Positions 47,323-56,624 of a DNA stretch of 64,000 bases are shown one piece after another. The position numbers were made by a program, and so were the translations under genes. Position 1 is the stretch's first letter. Every line of letters begins with the position of its first letter. The stretch lies in contig NZ_CP047027.1 of NCBI RefSeq assembly GCF_009797025.1, forward strand, positions 620,001-684,000, in the 5' to 3' direction. The stretch comes from Cellulophaga sp. L1A9. Its GTDB lineage: Bacteria; Bacteroidota; Bacteroidia; Flavobacteriales; Flavobacteriaceae. The notes under the pieces were generated by a model. That model searched no databases, was not told the origin of the DNA, and saw only the letters and a list, made by a program, of their open reading frames with translations.

Positions 47323-48024
47323 TTAAAAGTCGTTACAAAATTCGATCAACAATTCGAAGTGAAATTCCATTTTCTTTACAGCTTCTTCGGGGTTTTTATC
47401 TCTGATAGCCTGGAGAATAGCTTCATGTTTATTTATTTCAAAAATAAATCCCTCCTCATTAGAAACTCTAGTTTTCTCAAAAACGGAAATGATTTTAGGG
47501 GTAATTTGCAGCATTAAATCATGAATAGAACTATTCTTACTGGCTTTAACTATTGCTAAATGAAACAATAAATCTTCTTGCAAAGCATCTCCCCCGCTTA
47601 ATATTTTTGTTTTATACCTGTTGAAAGCTAATTCTATATTCTTTAAATCTACTTCTGTTCTTCTAGTAGCTGCTAAATAAACCGATTTAGCTTCCAACAT
47701 TAACCTTGTTTCCACTAAGGATAGAAAATCTTTCTTTTCTAAAGTTATAATGTCTTCTATAATACCATTCAAGGCTATATGCCCAATATCTGCAATAAAT
47801 GTTCCTGAATGTGGTACTGAATTTACCAAGCCATAAAATTCAAGTTTTTCAATTACCTCAACAACAATTCTTCTACTTACCTTAAATTGTTCAGACAATA
47901 CTCGCTCAGAAGGAAGTTTATCTCCTGACCTTAAATTCCTTAAATTAATATAATCTCTAATTTTTGAAATTATAGTATTATGAACTTCAACATTGTCCTT
48001 AATTCTTACAGGCTTCGATTTCAT
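47323..48024 (-). CDS. GntR-family (FadR/FCD type) transcription repressor 2
   Basis: A 233-residue regulator with an N-terminal winged helix (LRSGDKLPSERVLSEQFKVS then RRIVVEVIEKLEFYG, residues about 36-78) and an FCD domain (about 95-230, LQEDLLFHLAIVKASKNSS). It is clearly paralogous to the regulator at 43616-44332, sharing GDKLPSER, EKFEVS/EQFKVS, SVPHSGTFIADIG against SMPQSGTFVANIG, and the LLFHLAI run. It lies immediately upstream of the PL7 leader and is the nearest candidate for binding the operator arrays. Confidence 0.92.
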   Translation of the reverse strand: MKSKPVRIKDNVEVHNTIISKIRDYINLRNLRSGDKLPSERVLSEQFKVSRRIVVEVIEKLEFYGLVNSVPHSGTFIADIGHIALNGIIEDIITLEKKDFLSLVETRLMLEAKSVYLAATRRTEVDLKNIELAFNRYKTKILSGGDALQEDLLFHLAIVKASKNSSIHDLMLQITPKIISVFEKTRVSNEEGFIFEINKHEAILQAIRDKNPEEAVKKMEFHFELLIEFCNDF

Positions 48025-48243
48025 TTAGTAAATTATATATAGTATCATCCTTTTGAATGACTAACTATTCATACTACAAAATTAATTAAAAAAAACGTAA
48101 GTCAAAATGACTACGGATTTGACCCCCCTTAGAAGATGGTTTTAAGGTTCATTAACACCTACTCCTTCACTATTTAGCTACTTGTCCCTGTGTTCTATAG
48201 AGATACACTCTGTGAGTCTAAACAAATATTTTAAAAACGTATG

Positions 48244-48807
48244 CTAATAATACAATCTGAAGTCTAGTAACTTGCAGAGGTTGTAATGCTTTTGAAACAT
48301 CAATTCTACGACTTCCTTAAAATCATCGTTCTCTTGGTACAAGCTAAAAAAGACTCTGTCAATAGTTGCTACACTAGAAATTGCATCCTGCTTCGCTCCA
48401 TATCCTGATATTGCTCTTGCTCCAGTAACATCTAAAAAATACTGGGATTCCTCATCTGTTAAGTCTAAGATTTTTTCATTGGCAAAGTGTATCACTTTCC
48501 CACTCATTTTACCTTCAAAAATTTCTGCGATTTCCTCAATACTATAATAATAGTCATTCAACAGCACATTATTAGGCTCTCCTGACATCACGAGATAAAT
48601 AATTTCGTAATCTTTAAAATTGTGATCTTCATACAACAAGTCATTCAAGCTCTGTTCTAATCCTTCAATAGTATCACAAGTTTTATAAATACTTGCAATA
48701 CCTTGGTTTAAGGCGATATCTTCCAAAGTATTCACCACTTCCGTAGTGCTATCAACATCTACATCCGGAACGGCTTCAAGACAGAAAATAAATTTTTCAA
48801 TCTCCAT
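48244..48807 (-). CDS. Small conserved-looking protein of unknown function (DUF6642-like)
   Basis: A 187-residue cytoplasmic protein without signal peptide or membrane segment. It is strongly acidic and looks alpha/beta, starting EKFIFCLEAVPDVDVDSTTE, with YEIIYLVMSGEPNNVLLNDY and a central IIHFANEKILDLT-like KVIHFANEKILDLTDEESQY. It resembles small Bacteroidetes proteins grouped as DUF6642, a name I give with moderate confidence. It follows PL17 by 77 bp in the same direction and may be co-transcribed, but nothing in it suggests a sugar function. Confidence 0.6.
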   Translation of the reverse strand: MEIEKFIFCLEAVPDVDVDSTTEVVNTLEDIALNQGIASIYKTCDTIEGLEQSLNDLLYEDHNFKDYEIIYLVMSGEPNNVLLNDYYYSIEEIAEIFEGKMSGKVIHFANEKILDLTDEESQYFLDVTGARAISGYGAKQDAISSVATIDRVFFSLYQENDDFKEVVELMFQKHYNLCKLLDFRLYY

Positions 48808-48884
48808 AAAGGTCTGCTTTCAATTTAAATATAATTGGCAAAATTCCTCTATTGAAATGGTTTTAACAAATAAATTAGCTACTT

Positions 48885-51125
48885 CTATTTAAGACTAAAT
48901 GCTACCGTTTCACCAGGTTTAAGCGTCATGTTCTTTTTCGTTGATTTATTTCTAAACGATAATTGAGACTCTTTTTCTCCGATAGATTGTACGGTTAGCA
49001 AATTATCTTTAAGAATAACCACTACATCGGAAGCTTGGGTAAATTCTAATTTAATGTTTTCAAACGCTAACTTCCGTACAGAAAAAAGTAGTGTTTTAGA
49101 TTCTTTTGATAAAGAGCTTGGTTTAGTTCCGTCTATAGTCCAAAATGAATCATTCAATACCCATCCCTTAAAATCAGGCTTGTCTTTCTCCTCATCAATT
49201 CTGTTGGCATAGCCCTGGTATGGGCATAGAATAGTAATAAAACTAAATACATTCTGATCTCTTTTAGTAACTACAGCCCATTGCTTGCCGCGTGTTCCTG
49301 AAGTAGTAACCGTATCTGTCTTTTTTAGTTGATAGATATCTAATCCCGATGCTGTATCAAATGTTGAACGGATTAAATTTGGTGATTCTTCTAAAGAATA
49401 ATGTCCTTGCCAAACTTGCTTGTAATCATGAGCGCCATCAGATGAAAAATTATCTTTTACAATCCAAAAATCATCTTTCAAATAAATAACCTGTCTGCTA
49501 TAAGCCACACCTTTATTTTCAAATCCGTCATGGCCCCCTACAAATACATCAATGTTATTGTTTGTTTCCCAGGCAATAGTTTTAGGATGCGGCAATTCTA
49601 AAAACTTACCAAAACCACTACCGCCCTGATTGGAAGTATACTGCTTACCCTGTAATTCATCATCTACTAAAGCCACGTTCTTTACCAAAGAATTTTTAAA
49701 AAATCCGTAATCACTTAATGAATAACGCACTTGATAATTAGGTAAAATAACTTTGCCATTTGCCATGGCTTGAACACCCAACATATCTCCATGTTGATGG
49801 TCTGGTTTCTTTTCATCTAAGCCTGCTGAAATTATCATCATTTTATCTTCAGGCTTCCAACCCTCCCGCATCACATAATAACCTGTTTTAGGAAACTCTA
49901 GCGATTTCATCGTTGGGGATTGCGCTTCAATATTATCTAACATTTCTAATTGCGAATTGCTCACAAACCAAAACATTTTACGTTCCACATGGTCATTAGC
50001 AAAATAACCGATTTTAGGGGATTCGAATAATAAATAACCTAAGGTTAAAGCTCCAGAAACATCATTACTTTCTGCCCAAGGATCATCTGTATCGTCGGAC
50101 AATACAGGTGCTGATTTATCTGGATATGAAATTTTCGTTAATGTAATGAATAGTGATTTTAAGCGTTCTTTCCAAAACGGTTTAACCGATAACTTGCTTA
50201 TTTTTGCCAATTGATACACATAAAAATAGGTGCCAATATCACTCATATGATAGTGTACAGAACGTTCAAACTGAAAGCCATCATCATTAATTTCATTGGC
50301 CATATGCTCTTCTAATAAGGACATAGAATGTTCATACCAGGTACTTGTGTCCTGAAAATCATTGAACAATATGGAAATCATCGCAAGAGCAGACATTCCT
50401 CTTGTTTGATGGTTTCCAGAAGCAAACTCAGAGTTATGTTTGTACAGGTGAGCTCCGTGCTGCAGTAGAGTCGCTATTGTGGTTAGTTGGTCTTTATCGG
50501 TATACGCTTCTTGCCCCAAAAACATGGTGTGTATTTGCAACCAATTAAGTACCCTATACCCCGAACGAAAAACTTCGTACACGCCATTACCATCTTCAAT
50601 TTTTTCAAATTGATTTGCCTTCAAGGCTTCATTTAAAGACTGTAATTGATTTTTAAAATAGGTAATATACTTAGGATCTTTATCTTCATAGTAGTATTGA
50701 AAAGCTACATCTACCATCTTATGCTGGCGTGCTAAATGGCGTAAAGCATATGCATTTACCGGTTTTCCATTTAGATAATTAAAAGGGAGTTTCCATTGCG
50801 CAGGTCCTGAAAATTTCCCCATATGATCCTTTGCATTCTGTTCATGAGATTTTTCTGCACCACTATTGCTATTATTATATTTCTCAAACCGAGTCTCAAA
50901 ATCATTCCAATCATAAAAATAACGTTCAGCAAATTTATCTCGGAAATATTGTGCTAAAACAGCTTCTGTGATTGGTCCTTTTTCACTCAATTTTGCTTTA
51001 ACTTCTGGCGCTAAATAATTAACTAAATCAGTTGTTGCAATTATTTCATTGGTAGGTATGTGCTGTGAAAACCCCAGTCCTGAAACTAAAAAAAATAGGA
51101 TATAATATATTTTAGAAAAATTCAT
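48885..51125 (-). CDS. PL17 oligoalginate lyase
   Basis: A 746-residue exported exo-acting alginate lyase that splits oligoalginate to unsaturated monomers. Signal peptide 1-20 (LGFSQ) is followed by an (alpha/alpha)-toroid with the active-site Asn238-His239 in ASGNHQTRGMSALAM and the catalytic-region Tyr292 in SVHYHMSDIGTYFYVY. Then comes the heparinase II/III-like beta-sheet domain with KPDHQHGDMLGVQA, whose His residues bind zinc or act in catalysis in PL17. Lying 11 bp after the PL6 gene, it forms a two-gene operon that would complete conversion of alginate to monomer in the periplasm. Confidence 0.94.
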   Translation of the reverse strand: MNFSKIYYILFFLVSGLGFSQHIPTNEIIATTDLVNYLAPEVKAKLSEKGPITEAVLAQYFRDKFAERYFYDWNDFETRFEKYNNSNSGAEKSHEQNAKDHMGKFSGPAQWKLPFNYLNGKPVNAYALRHLARQHKMVDVAFQYYYEDKDPKYITYFKNQLQSLNEALKANQFEKIEDGNGVYEVFRSGYRVLNWLQIHTMFLGQEAYTDKDQLTTIATLLQHGAHLYKHNSEFASGNHQTRGMSALAMISILFNDFQDTSTWYEHSMSLLEEHMANEINDDGFQFERSVHYHMSDIGTYFYVYQLAKISKLSVKPFWKERLKSLFITLTKISYPDKSAPVLSDDTDDPWAESNDVSGALTLGYLLFESPKIGYFANDHVERKMFWFVSNSQLEMLDNIEAQSPTMKSLEFPKTGYYVMREGWKPEDKMMIISAGLDEKKPDHQHGDMLGVQAMANGKVILPNYQVRYSLSDYGFFKNSLVKNVALVDDELQGKQYTSNQGGSGFGKFLELPHPKTIAWETNNNIDVFVGGHDGFENKGVAYSRQVIYLKDDFWIVKDNFSSDGAHDYKQVWQGHYSLEESPNLIRSTFDTASGLDIYQLKKTDTVTTSGTRGKQWAVVTKRDQNVFSFITILCPYQGYANRIDEEKDKPDFKGWVLNDSFWTIDGTKPSSLSKESKTLLFSVRKLAFENIKLEFTQASDVVVILKDNLLTVQSIGEKESQLSFRNKSTKKNMTLKPGETVAFSLK

Positions 51126-51136
51126 AAAGCGCGTTT

Positions 51137-53440
51137 CTAGTACATTAATTTTTGTTTCAGATTTTGCTCTATTCTAATTTCTCCTGAATTTGAAATAGTA
51201 TTATTCACAGGCTTCTGACCTTTCTCACCCCATAAAACAGCAATTTCTTTTACTGGATTGTCTTTGAAAGTGTTTTCTGTAAAATCTACATTTACGATAC
51301 CGTGATTTTGAATTAAAAGGCCGCTCTCATCTGCCTTACCACAATTGGTAAACGTATTATTTTTCAATACTAAATTTCCTCCGATAGTAGACTCATCATA
51401 ACCTCCTCGATAATAATTTAAAACTGAAGATTGAACCTGATCAAAGGTAGAATTCGTGATAAAAACAAACTCTGCATTATAATCGCCTTTTGCATCCGTC
51501 TCCGTATTTAAAAGAATCCCCGTTAAACAATCTTTAATACTACTGTTGTCTATTGCTATCGTATCTGCAAAGGATGCTTTGTAGGCTTTAATAACACTTT
51601 TAAACTTTGAAATCTCTGTGTTTTTTATAAAAAGGTTGAAGGCTTTAGACATGTTTTTATCCAAGGTAACTATCGCATCTTGTGTTTTGTCTCCTTTTAT
51701 ACTTATGTTTTCTAAATTTAATATTCCTTTAGGGTGCATTTCAAACCCTGTAATTCCTGTAGCAAATCGCAATTCGGCTTTCTTATCTTTATCCGAAGAA
51801 GTAATTGTTATATTTTTATCAATTAACAATGTAGTGTTGATTTTATAAACTCCAGATTTTAAAGATAAAATGTCTCCAGAATGTGCGCTCTTAAGTTTAG
51901 ATATCAATGATTTCGCTGAGCTTACCGTTATTATTTTAGGGGTATAATTGGATGCTTCTGTTGAAAACCATTTAGAACCATAAAGATTTTTTTGAACTAA
52001 AACTTGGTTTCCTGATACTGGTAAGCTTATTGCTCCAATACTATTTTGTTTTTGCCTATCCGCTCCGAAAAGATCTGATTTAATAGTTTCAAAATCGAAA
52101 CCATGAAATACATCTTCTTGGTTTTTTGTAGGCACATAAAGATCTTCTGATACTTGTTTTACCTCGAAAACTTTAGTACTAATTCCATCACTAGTAACAC
52201 CACTTTTATTTTCGCTATTTAAAATATTATTTTTAAAAGTCACACCCCCAACATCATCATAATTTACAATCAGGTATTGATCTTCTTCATGATTATAAAC
52301 TAAATTATTAGCAAGAAGCATGCGTTCTGGTCTTGCTGAACGAATTTCTGAAGCTGGCAAAACATCCTTTTTATCAATATTAGTTCCTACTCCAAATTGA
52401 AAAGGAGACTTACAATCAATATACGTGTTGTACGCAACAACAACATCTGTAACTTGGTTGTAACGGTTTAAAGGAGATTTTGGAATACCATTCATAACCG
52501 CAAGGGCACTTCTAAACTCATTTCCTTTAATCTTATAGAAGTAGTTATTGGTAATCCAATGTCCTGTATTTATGACACGAATACCTCCGATAAATTCAGA
52601 GTTATCATTTCCTATAAAGACATTACCATCAATAGTACAGTAGTTCCCATGTCTTAACACTAAAGAGCCTTCACTCTCAAAGAAGATATTATTTCTGTAG
52701 GCGTTAAAATTAGATTTATTTGAAATTATCTCCACTTCTCCATTACATCTGTCGAAAAAATTATTGGAAACATTAGTATAAGAAGGTGTCATTGAAGTAT
52801 GACTACTTCCTATCTGCAAAGTTTCCCCGTGAGGTCCTCCTTTACGAGGTCTTGGTCCGAAATGATTATAGACAATTTGATGGTGATTATTTACATGTTC
52901 ATTCCCTTTCAAGAATACCCTTACTGTAGGTCCAAAATTAGATTTACCTACAATATTACTGTGATCTAGTTGATTATGTCTCCCCCAAAATTCAATCCAA
53001 TGGTCAGATACTTCTCTGTTTGGTTGTGTAAACTCATCGATTACAACATTTGTAATCCTACTGTGGTTTGCAATAGAATCCTCATTTATTTTAAATTGAA
53101 TCACACTGTTTGAAGGCGTGTATCCATTTTTAAAATGCAAATCTTTAACCACAAGATACTTCCCTCCTAGCCTCAAATTAGAAACCCCTTCTATAGTAAC
53201 TTTACCTGCGGTTTCTGCACGTAAGGTAATAGGCATTTCTTCTGTGCCTTCACCATAAAACTTAATTTGAATATCTTTCCAAACACCATTTTTAAGAACA
53301 ATTTCATTTCCAGCTTTCGCCTTGGAAATAGCTTCCTGCAATTCTTTTGGCGTGCTTACTTTTAAAGTTTGTGCTGCTATTTTTTCTTGGTAAGAAAACA
53401 ATGTAAGTGATAAAAATAAAAGGATACAACTTTTTTTCAT
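51137..53440 (-). CDS. PL6 alginate lyase, two beta-helix domains
   Basis: Start chosen at ATG 53440 rather than 53467 because it gives a normal signal peptide (KKSCILLFLSLTLFSY, ending AAQ); about 767 residues. The N-terminal parallel beta-helix is chondroitinase-B-like with the calcium/catalytic motifs: Lys242 in ISNKSNFNAYRNN and Arg263 in LVLRHGN, spaced 21 residues as in the characterised PL6 enzymes (K250/R271). A second, shorter beta-helix follows (about 500-760), as in two-domain PL6 members. It is first in the PL6-PL17 operon under the 53530-53559 control element and should depolymerise alginate. Confidence 0.93.
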   Translation of the reverse strand: MKKSCILLFLSLTLFSYQEKIAAQTLKVSTPKELQEAISKAKAGNEIVLKNGVWKDIQIKFYGEGTEEMPITLRAETAGKVTIEGVSNLRLGGKYLVVKDLHFKNGYTPSNSVIQFKINEDSIANHSRITNVVIDEFTQPNREVSDHWIEFWGRHNQLDHSNIVGKSNFGPTVRVFLKGNEHVNNHHQIVYNHFGPRPRKGGPHGETLQIGSSHTSMTPSYTNVSNNFFDRCNGEVEIISNKSNFNAYRNNIFFESEGSLVLRHGNYCTIDGNVFIGNDNSEFIGGIRVINTGHWITNNYFYKIKGNEFRSALAVMNGIPKSPLNRYNQVTDVVVAYNTYIDCKSPFQFGVGTNIDKKDVLPASEIRSARPERMLLANNLVYNHEEDQYLIVNYDDVGGVTFKNNILNSENKSGVTSDGISTKVFEVKQVSEDLYVPTKNQEDVFHGFDFETIKSDLFGADRQKQNSIGAISLPVSGNQVLVQKNLYGSKWFSTEASNYTPKIITVSSAKSLISKLKSAHSGDILSLKSGVYKINTTLLIDKNITITSSDKDKKAELRFATGITGFEMHPKGILNLENISIKGDKTQDAIVTLDKNMSKAFNLFIKNTEISKFKSVIKAYKASFADTIAIDNSSIKDCLTGILLNTETDAKGDYNAEFVFITNSTFDQVQSSVLNYYRGGYDESTIGGNLVLKNNTFTNCGKADESGLLIQNHGIVNVDFTENTFKDNPVKEIAVLWGEKGQKPVNNTISNSGEIRIEQNLKQKLMY

Positions 53441-53529
53441 GCTATTTGGTTTATGTAAAATTCTCAATGAATATGGTTTGAAAACCGCCCCCGTAAATCG
53501 ATATTAAGAGCACTGGAGATCTTATCTAA

Positions 53530-53559
53530 TTGGTTTTCCAAACTGGTTTACCAAATATA
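53530..53559 (-). promoter_or_regulatory. Promoter and double operator of the PL6-PL17 operon
   Basis: Two units 13 bp apart, TTGGTTTTCCAA (53530-53541) and CTGGTTTACCAA (53543-53554), match the TTGGnnnnCCAA form and spacing of the array before the PL7 gene. On the minus strand TATATTTG (53559-53552) is a perfect -7 box whose end overlaps the second unit, exactly as at 47085-47092. The array is about 90 bp before the PL6 start, again like the PL7 case. No clear TTG -33 is seen. The remainder of the 435-bp gap up to the DUF892 gene is AT-rich without further features. Confidence 0.68.
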
Positions 53560-53875
53560 CTGATATTTGTCGTATTATCGAATTTTTAACTTTTATTTCA
53601 ACTATTTATAATTCTGCAAAGTAGAATTTAAATTTATAACAAAAAAGTTCACTGTTCCATAGTATAAAATACTAAAATAGTCCTCTAAAAACTTAATTAA
53701 ATTCACTGAAATTTCAATCCCATGAATCATAATCATTACAGCAATTATAAAAATTTTATTTAAAAGACTACAGGGCTAACTATTTTAAATTCAGATGTAT
53801 TAGGAGTAATTAAAAGTTTTATAAGAGTATTTTATACAGCTTTGCGTAGCGACCTTTATCGACTAATCATATACC

Positions 53876-54367
53876 ATGAAAAACCTAACTAATCTTTTAG
53901 AATATCAAGTAAAAGATTTACTAGATATTGAACTGCAATTACTCCAAGTTCTCCCAAATATTATATTCTGTGTTACAGACAAATACCTTTTAGAACTACT
54001 CCATATACATTTGCAGGAGGCTACCGTTCAAAGAAATAAAATTGAACACGTCGCACAAGAACTACAAATACTACATACAAAACAAACCTCGGAGGTAATG
54101 ACAAGTCTAGTAAAGCAGACCAATCTATTCTTGCGTAAAAAAATCAAATCAGAACTCAAAGATGCGGGGATTATTGCCGAGATACAAAAAATTGAGTATT
54201 ACAAAATAGCATGCTATGATATTGCTCTAAGCTACGCCAAAGAGCTCAAATTAATTTCTATAACTTCTTTATTAAATGATACGCTAAACCAAGTATACGA
54301 GATTAATGAAAGCTTAACAGATTTAGCAGAAAATCATATAACTAAAAAGGCTTCAATTAACTTTTAA
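53876..54367 (+). CDS. DUF892 (YciE/YciF-like) ferritin-like stress protein
   Basis: A 163-residue all-helical protein of the ferritin-like DUF892 family: NLLEYQVKDLLDIELQLLQV at the start, where family members usually read LxDLYxAExQL, and a C-terminal AKELKLISITSLLNDTLNQV helix. The family is induced by general stress in other bacteria and its exact function is unknown. Some iron-ligand-type residues of the family appear replaced, so metal binding is uncertain. It is a single plus-strand gene converging on the AraC gene. Confidence 0.75.
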   Translation: MKNLTNLLEYQVKDLLDIELQLLQVLPNIIFCVTDKYLLELLHIHLQEATVQRNKIEHVAQELQILHTKQTSEVMTSLVKQTNLFLRKKIKSELKDAGIIAEIQKIEYYKIACYDIALSYAKELKLISITSLLNDTLNQVYEINESLTDLAENHITKKASINF

Positions 54368-54392
54368 CGTCCAATTATAGAAAATAGCTTAG

Positions 54393-55427
54393 TTACCTTT
54401 TATTATCAATTATTTTTTTAAAATTATCTCTATAATAAGAAGGCGTCATTCCAAATTTATCCTTAAACAATTTAGAAAAATAGCTTCTACTTGTTATTCC
54501 TAATAAAAACATAACATCCGCAATAGAATTCTCTTGCTGAATCAATAATGCTTTGCTCTGCTCTAAGCGTTTGTCTTGAATATACTGGTGAATAGTTTGC
54601 TTGAAAAAATATTGAAAGCCGTACTGTAACTTACTTTGATTTAATCCCACCTTGGATGATATTACTTTTAAGTTTTTATAGGTAGCCACGTCAGTGTCTA
54701 TCAGAATAATAGCCTCTCTTACTTTTTTTACTTCAGAAATACGGAGTAAGGTACGCTTACTTTCGTTCTTTAAGTCGTCTTCATATTGAATTATTTGTTT
54801 CGTCAATATCTCATAAGACTTACCTTCTAGAAAAGTTTTCTTAAGAAAACTTCCATGCTGAAAATCCTGTATCTCGGTAAATAAGGTTGCTAATTCTAGA
54901 CTATAAAACCCATCATAATAAAAAACGTTATCTGCTTCTTCATCTCTAAATAAATCCTGTAACCTATATGAAAGACTATCAATCTCACACATATAGTGTT
55001 CCAAAAAGTTCAGGCGATCTATTTCTAAACTATAAAATATGGTTTTCTGGTTTTTTTTGAAACATAATATATGTCCATTATGCTTACTACTAGATACAAT
55101 TGCATTTTGATATTGCACAATAGAATGCCTGTGCTTATCTTCTGCAAACTTATGCTCTAAAGTGCCTTCAAGACAAAATAAAAATTTTAGGGGATGTACC
55201 TCATTTATGACAAATTGAATTTCAAAATCTTCCTTGAACTCACAATTATAGATAAAAATACCCATGTTATTTTTAAAGTTCACTCCCATTATTTCACCAC
55301 TACCGTAATGGGCTGGAACCGTTAGAATAAACTGATCACATTTTTGAACATACTTTGTATCTAATGCAATAGCAATATCGTTAATAACATCTTTTAAGGG
55401 CAAAGAATTAACCACAATACGTTTCAT
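54393..55427 (-). CDS. AraC-family transcription regulator
   Basis: A 344-residue regulator with a C-terminal AraC double helix-turn-helix (about 240-340): NLKVISSKVGLNQSKLQYGF and the signature IADVMFLLGITSRSYFSKLF then KDKFGMTPSYYR. The N-terminal ~220 residues form a sensing domain with no recognised ligand. Convergent with DUF892 and close to a lone receiver and topoisomerase IB, it sits in a stress-type neighbourhood; no target can be named. Confidence 0.9.
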   Translation of the reverse strand: MKRIVVNSLPLKDVINDIAIALDTKYVQKCDQFILTVPAHYGSGEIMGVNFKNNMGIFIYNCEFKEDFEIQFVINEVHPLKFLFCLEGTLEHKFAEDKHRHSIVQYQNAIVSSSKHNGHILCFKKNQKTIFYSLEIDRLNFLEHYMCEIDSLSYRLQDLFRDEEADNVFYYDGFYSLELATLFTEIQDFQHGSFLKKTFLEGKSYEILTKQIIQYEDDLKNESKRTLLRISEVKKVREAIILIDTDVATYKNLKVISSKVGLNQSKLQYGFQYFFKQTIHQYIQDKRLEQSKALLIQQENSIADVMFLLGITSRSYFSKLFKDKFGMTPSYYRDNFKKIIDNKR

Positions 55428-55544
55428 AACTACGATTAAACTAATTTAATGATTACTGAAAATAAAGCTCAAAAAATTAATACCTTTAAACATATCACCC
55501 TATAAGCTAACCGAATATAAAAAAAATAAACTTAATATTTTTTT

Positions 55545-55994
55545 CTAATGTAGGTTGAAAATAAATTCCTTCTTACTTGGTTTCGAAATCTCTTTCACCC
55601 AACTAACTGTAATTAAGCGTTCTAAAGAATTTTTAAGTAAATTAAAGCTAGTTGGTTTTGTTAAATAAATATCCGCTCCGAAAGCATAGGCTTCTTGAAT
55701 ATCTCTGTCTGAATTGGAAGTAGAATAAATACTTATTGGCAACCCTTTTAATCTTTCATTAGCTCTTATTTCCTGCAAACACTCTAAACCATTCTTCTTA
55801 GGCATGTTTAAGTCTAAAAATAAGAAATTAGGCATTTCATTCAAGGAACAATTCAAATAATTCATTAATTCCATACCGTCTTTAAATTGAAATAATTCCA
55901 ACCCTAAATTTAAAGACTCAAATGCTTCTTGAAATATATATCTATCATCTTCATCGTCATCTGCAATGGCTATTTTTCGAAATTGTGAATTCAT
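55545..55994 (-). CDS. Single-domain response regulator (CheY/Rcp1-like receiver)
   Basis: A 149-residue protein made only of a receiver domain: acidic pocket ADDDEDDRY (11-19), phosphoacceptor Asp61 in FLFLDLNMPKKNG, Ser/Thr in SIYSTSNSD and Lys in YLTKPTS. There is no output domain. Rcp1-like receivers of this type take phosphate from phytochrome-like or PAS histidine kinases elsewhere. It is separated from the AraC gene by 117 bp. Confidence 0.93.
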   Translation of the reverse strand: MNSQFRKIAIADDDEDDRYIFQEAFESLNLGLELFQFKDGMELMNYLNCSLNEMPNFLFLDLNMPKKNGLECLQEIRANERLKGLPISIYSTSNSDRDIQEAYAFGADIYLTKPTSFNLLKNSLERLITVSWVKEISKPSKKEFIFNLH

Positions 55995-56624
55995 AAAGTA
56001 TTCTTTTAACGATTTAACTAGGTACTACGTGCCAAGCTAATGGCTAAGTTCATAAATCCTTGACGCTAATCTCACGATTATTATACCTGGACTTTTCATC
56101 ATTAAAAGACTAAACTCTACGGATTATAGTCTCATTTCTTCGAGATTCGTAGTTTATTTAAATCTCAATGCTACAAGATTCAAAAAAGTCAATTTAGTAA
56201 TAACAAAATACGACTACAAAGGCCTAGTTATACAAACCACTCATAAAAATTAGACACACCGAGAGTCTATACTATGAGGGCATTATCTTAATAAGTTAAT
56301 TATAATCGTTATGTTCCCATGCAAAGAAAACCATTTAGTCAGTGCTCTGTTAACAAAATGCAGTTAATAATGGCAAATATTGGAAGTATACCAATCTCGT
56401 TGAATTTCAAGATTTTTTGTTTTCAACGAGGTGTTTACGGATTAAAACTTCTTTAGAATAGTTCGTCCCCAATTTTATTTAAAAAATAACAATTGCAATA
56501 TTATTAATTTAAATAAACTATTTTCTTTACTAAAAATATTAGAGATTGAAGACTCTGGTAATGTACGTATCTATAATTTCTTCCGTAACATCATTTTAAG
56601 TATTTAAAACTAGCGCTTAAAATA
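55995..56624. other. 630-bp intergenic stretch without genes
   Basis: No supported ORF. One clear inverted repeat is CTCGTTGAA (56396-56404) with TTCAACGAG (56422-56430), a 9-bp stem with a 17-base loop about 195 bp past the topoisomerase stop; it lacks a U run. The upstream region of the receiver gene (56000-56100) should hold its promoter, but no confident box is seen. Confidence 0.45.
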
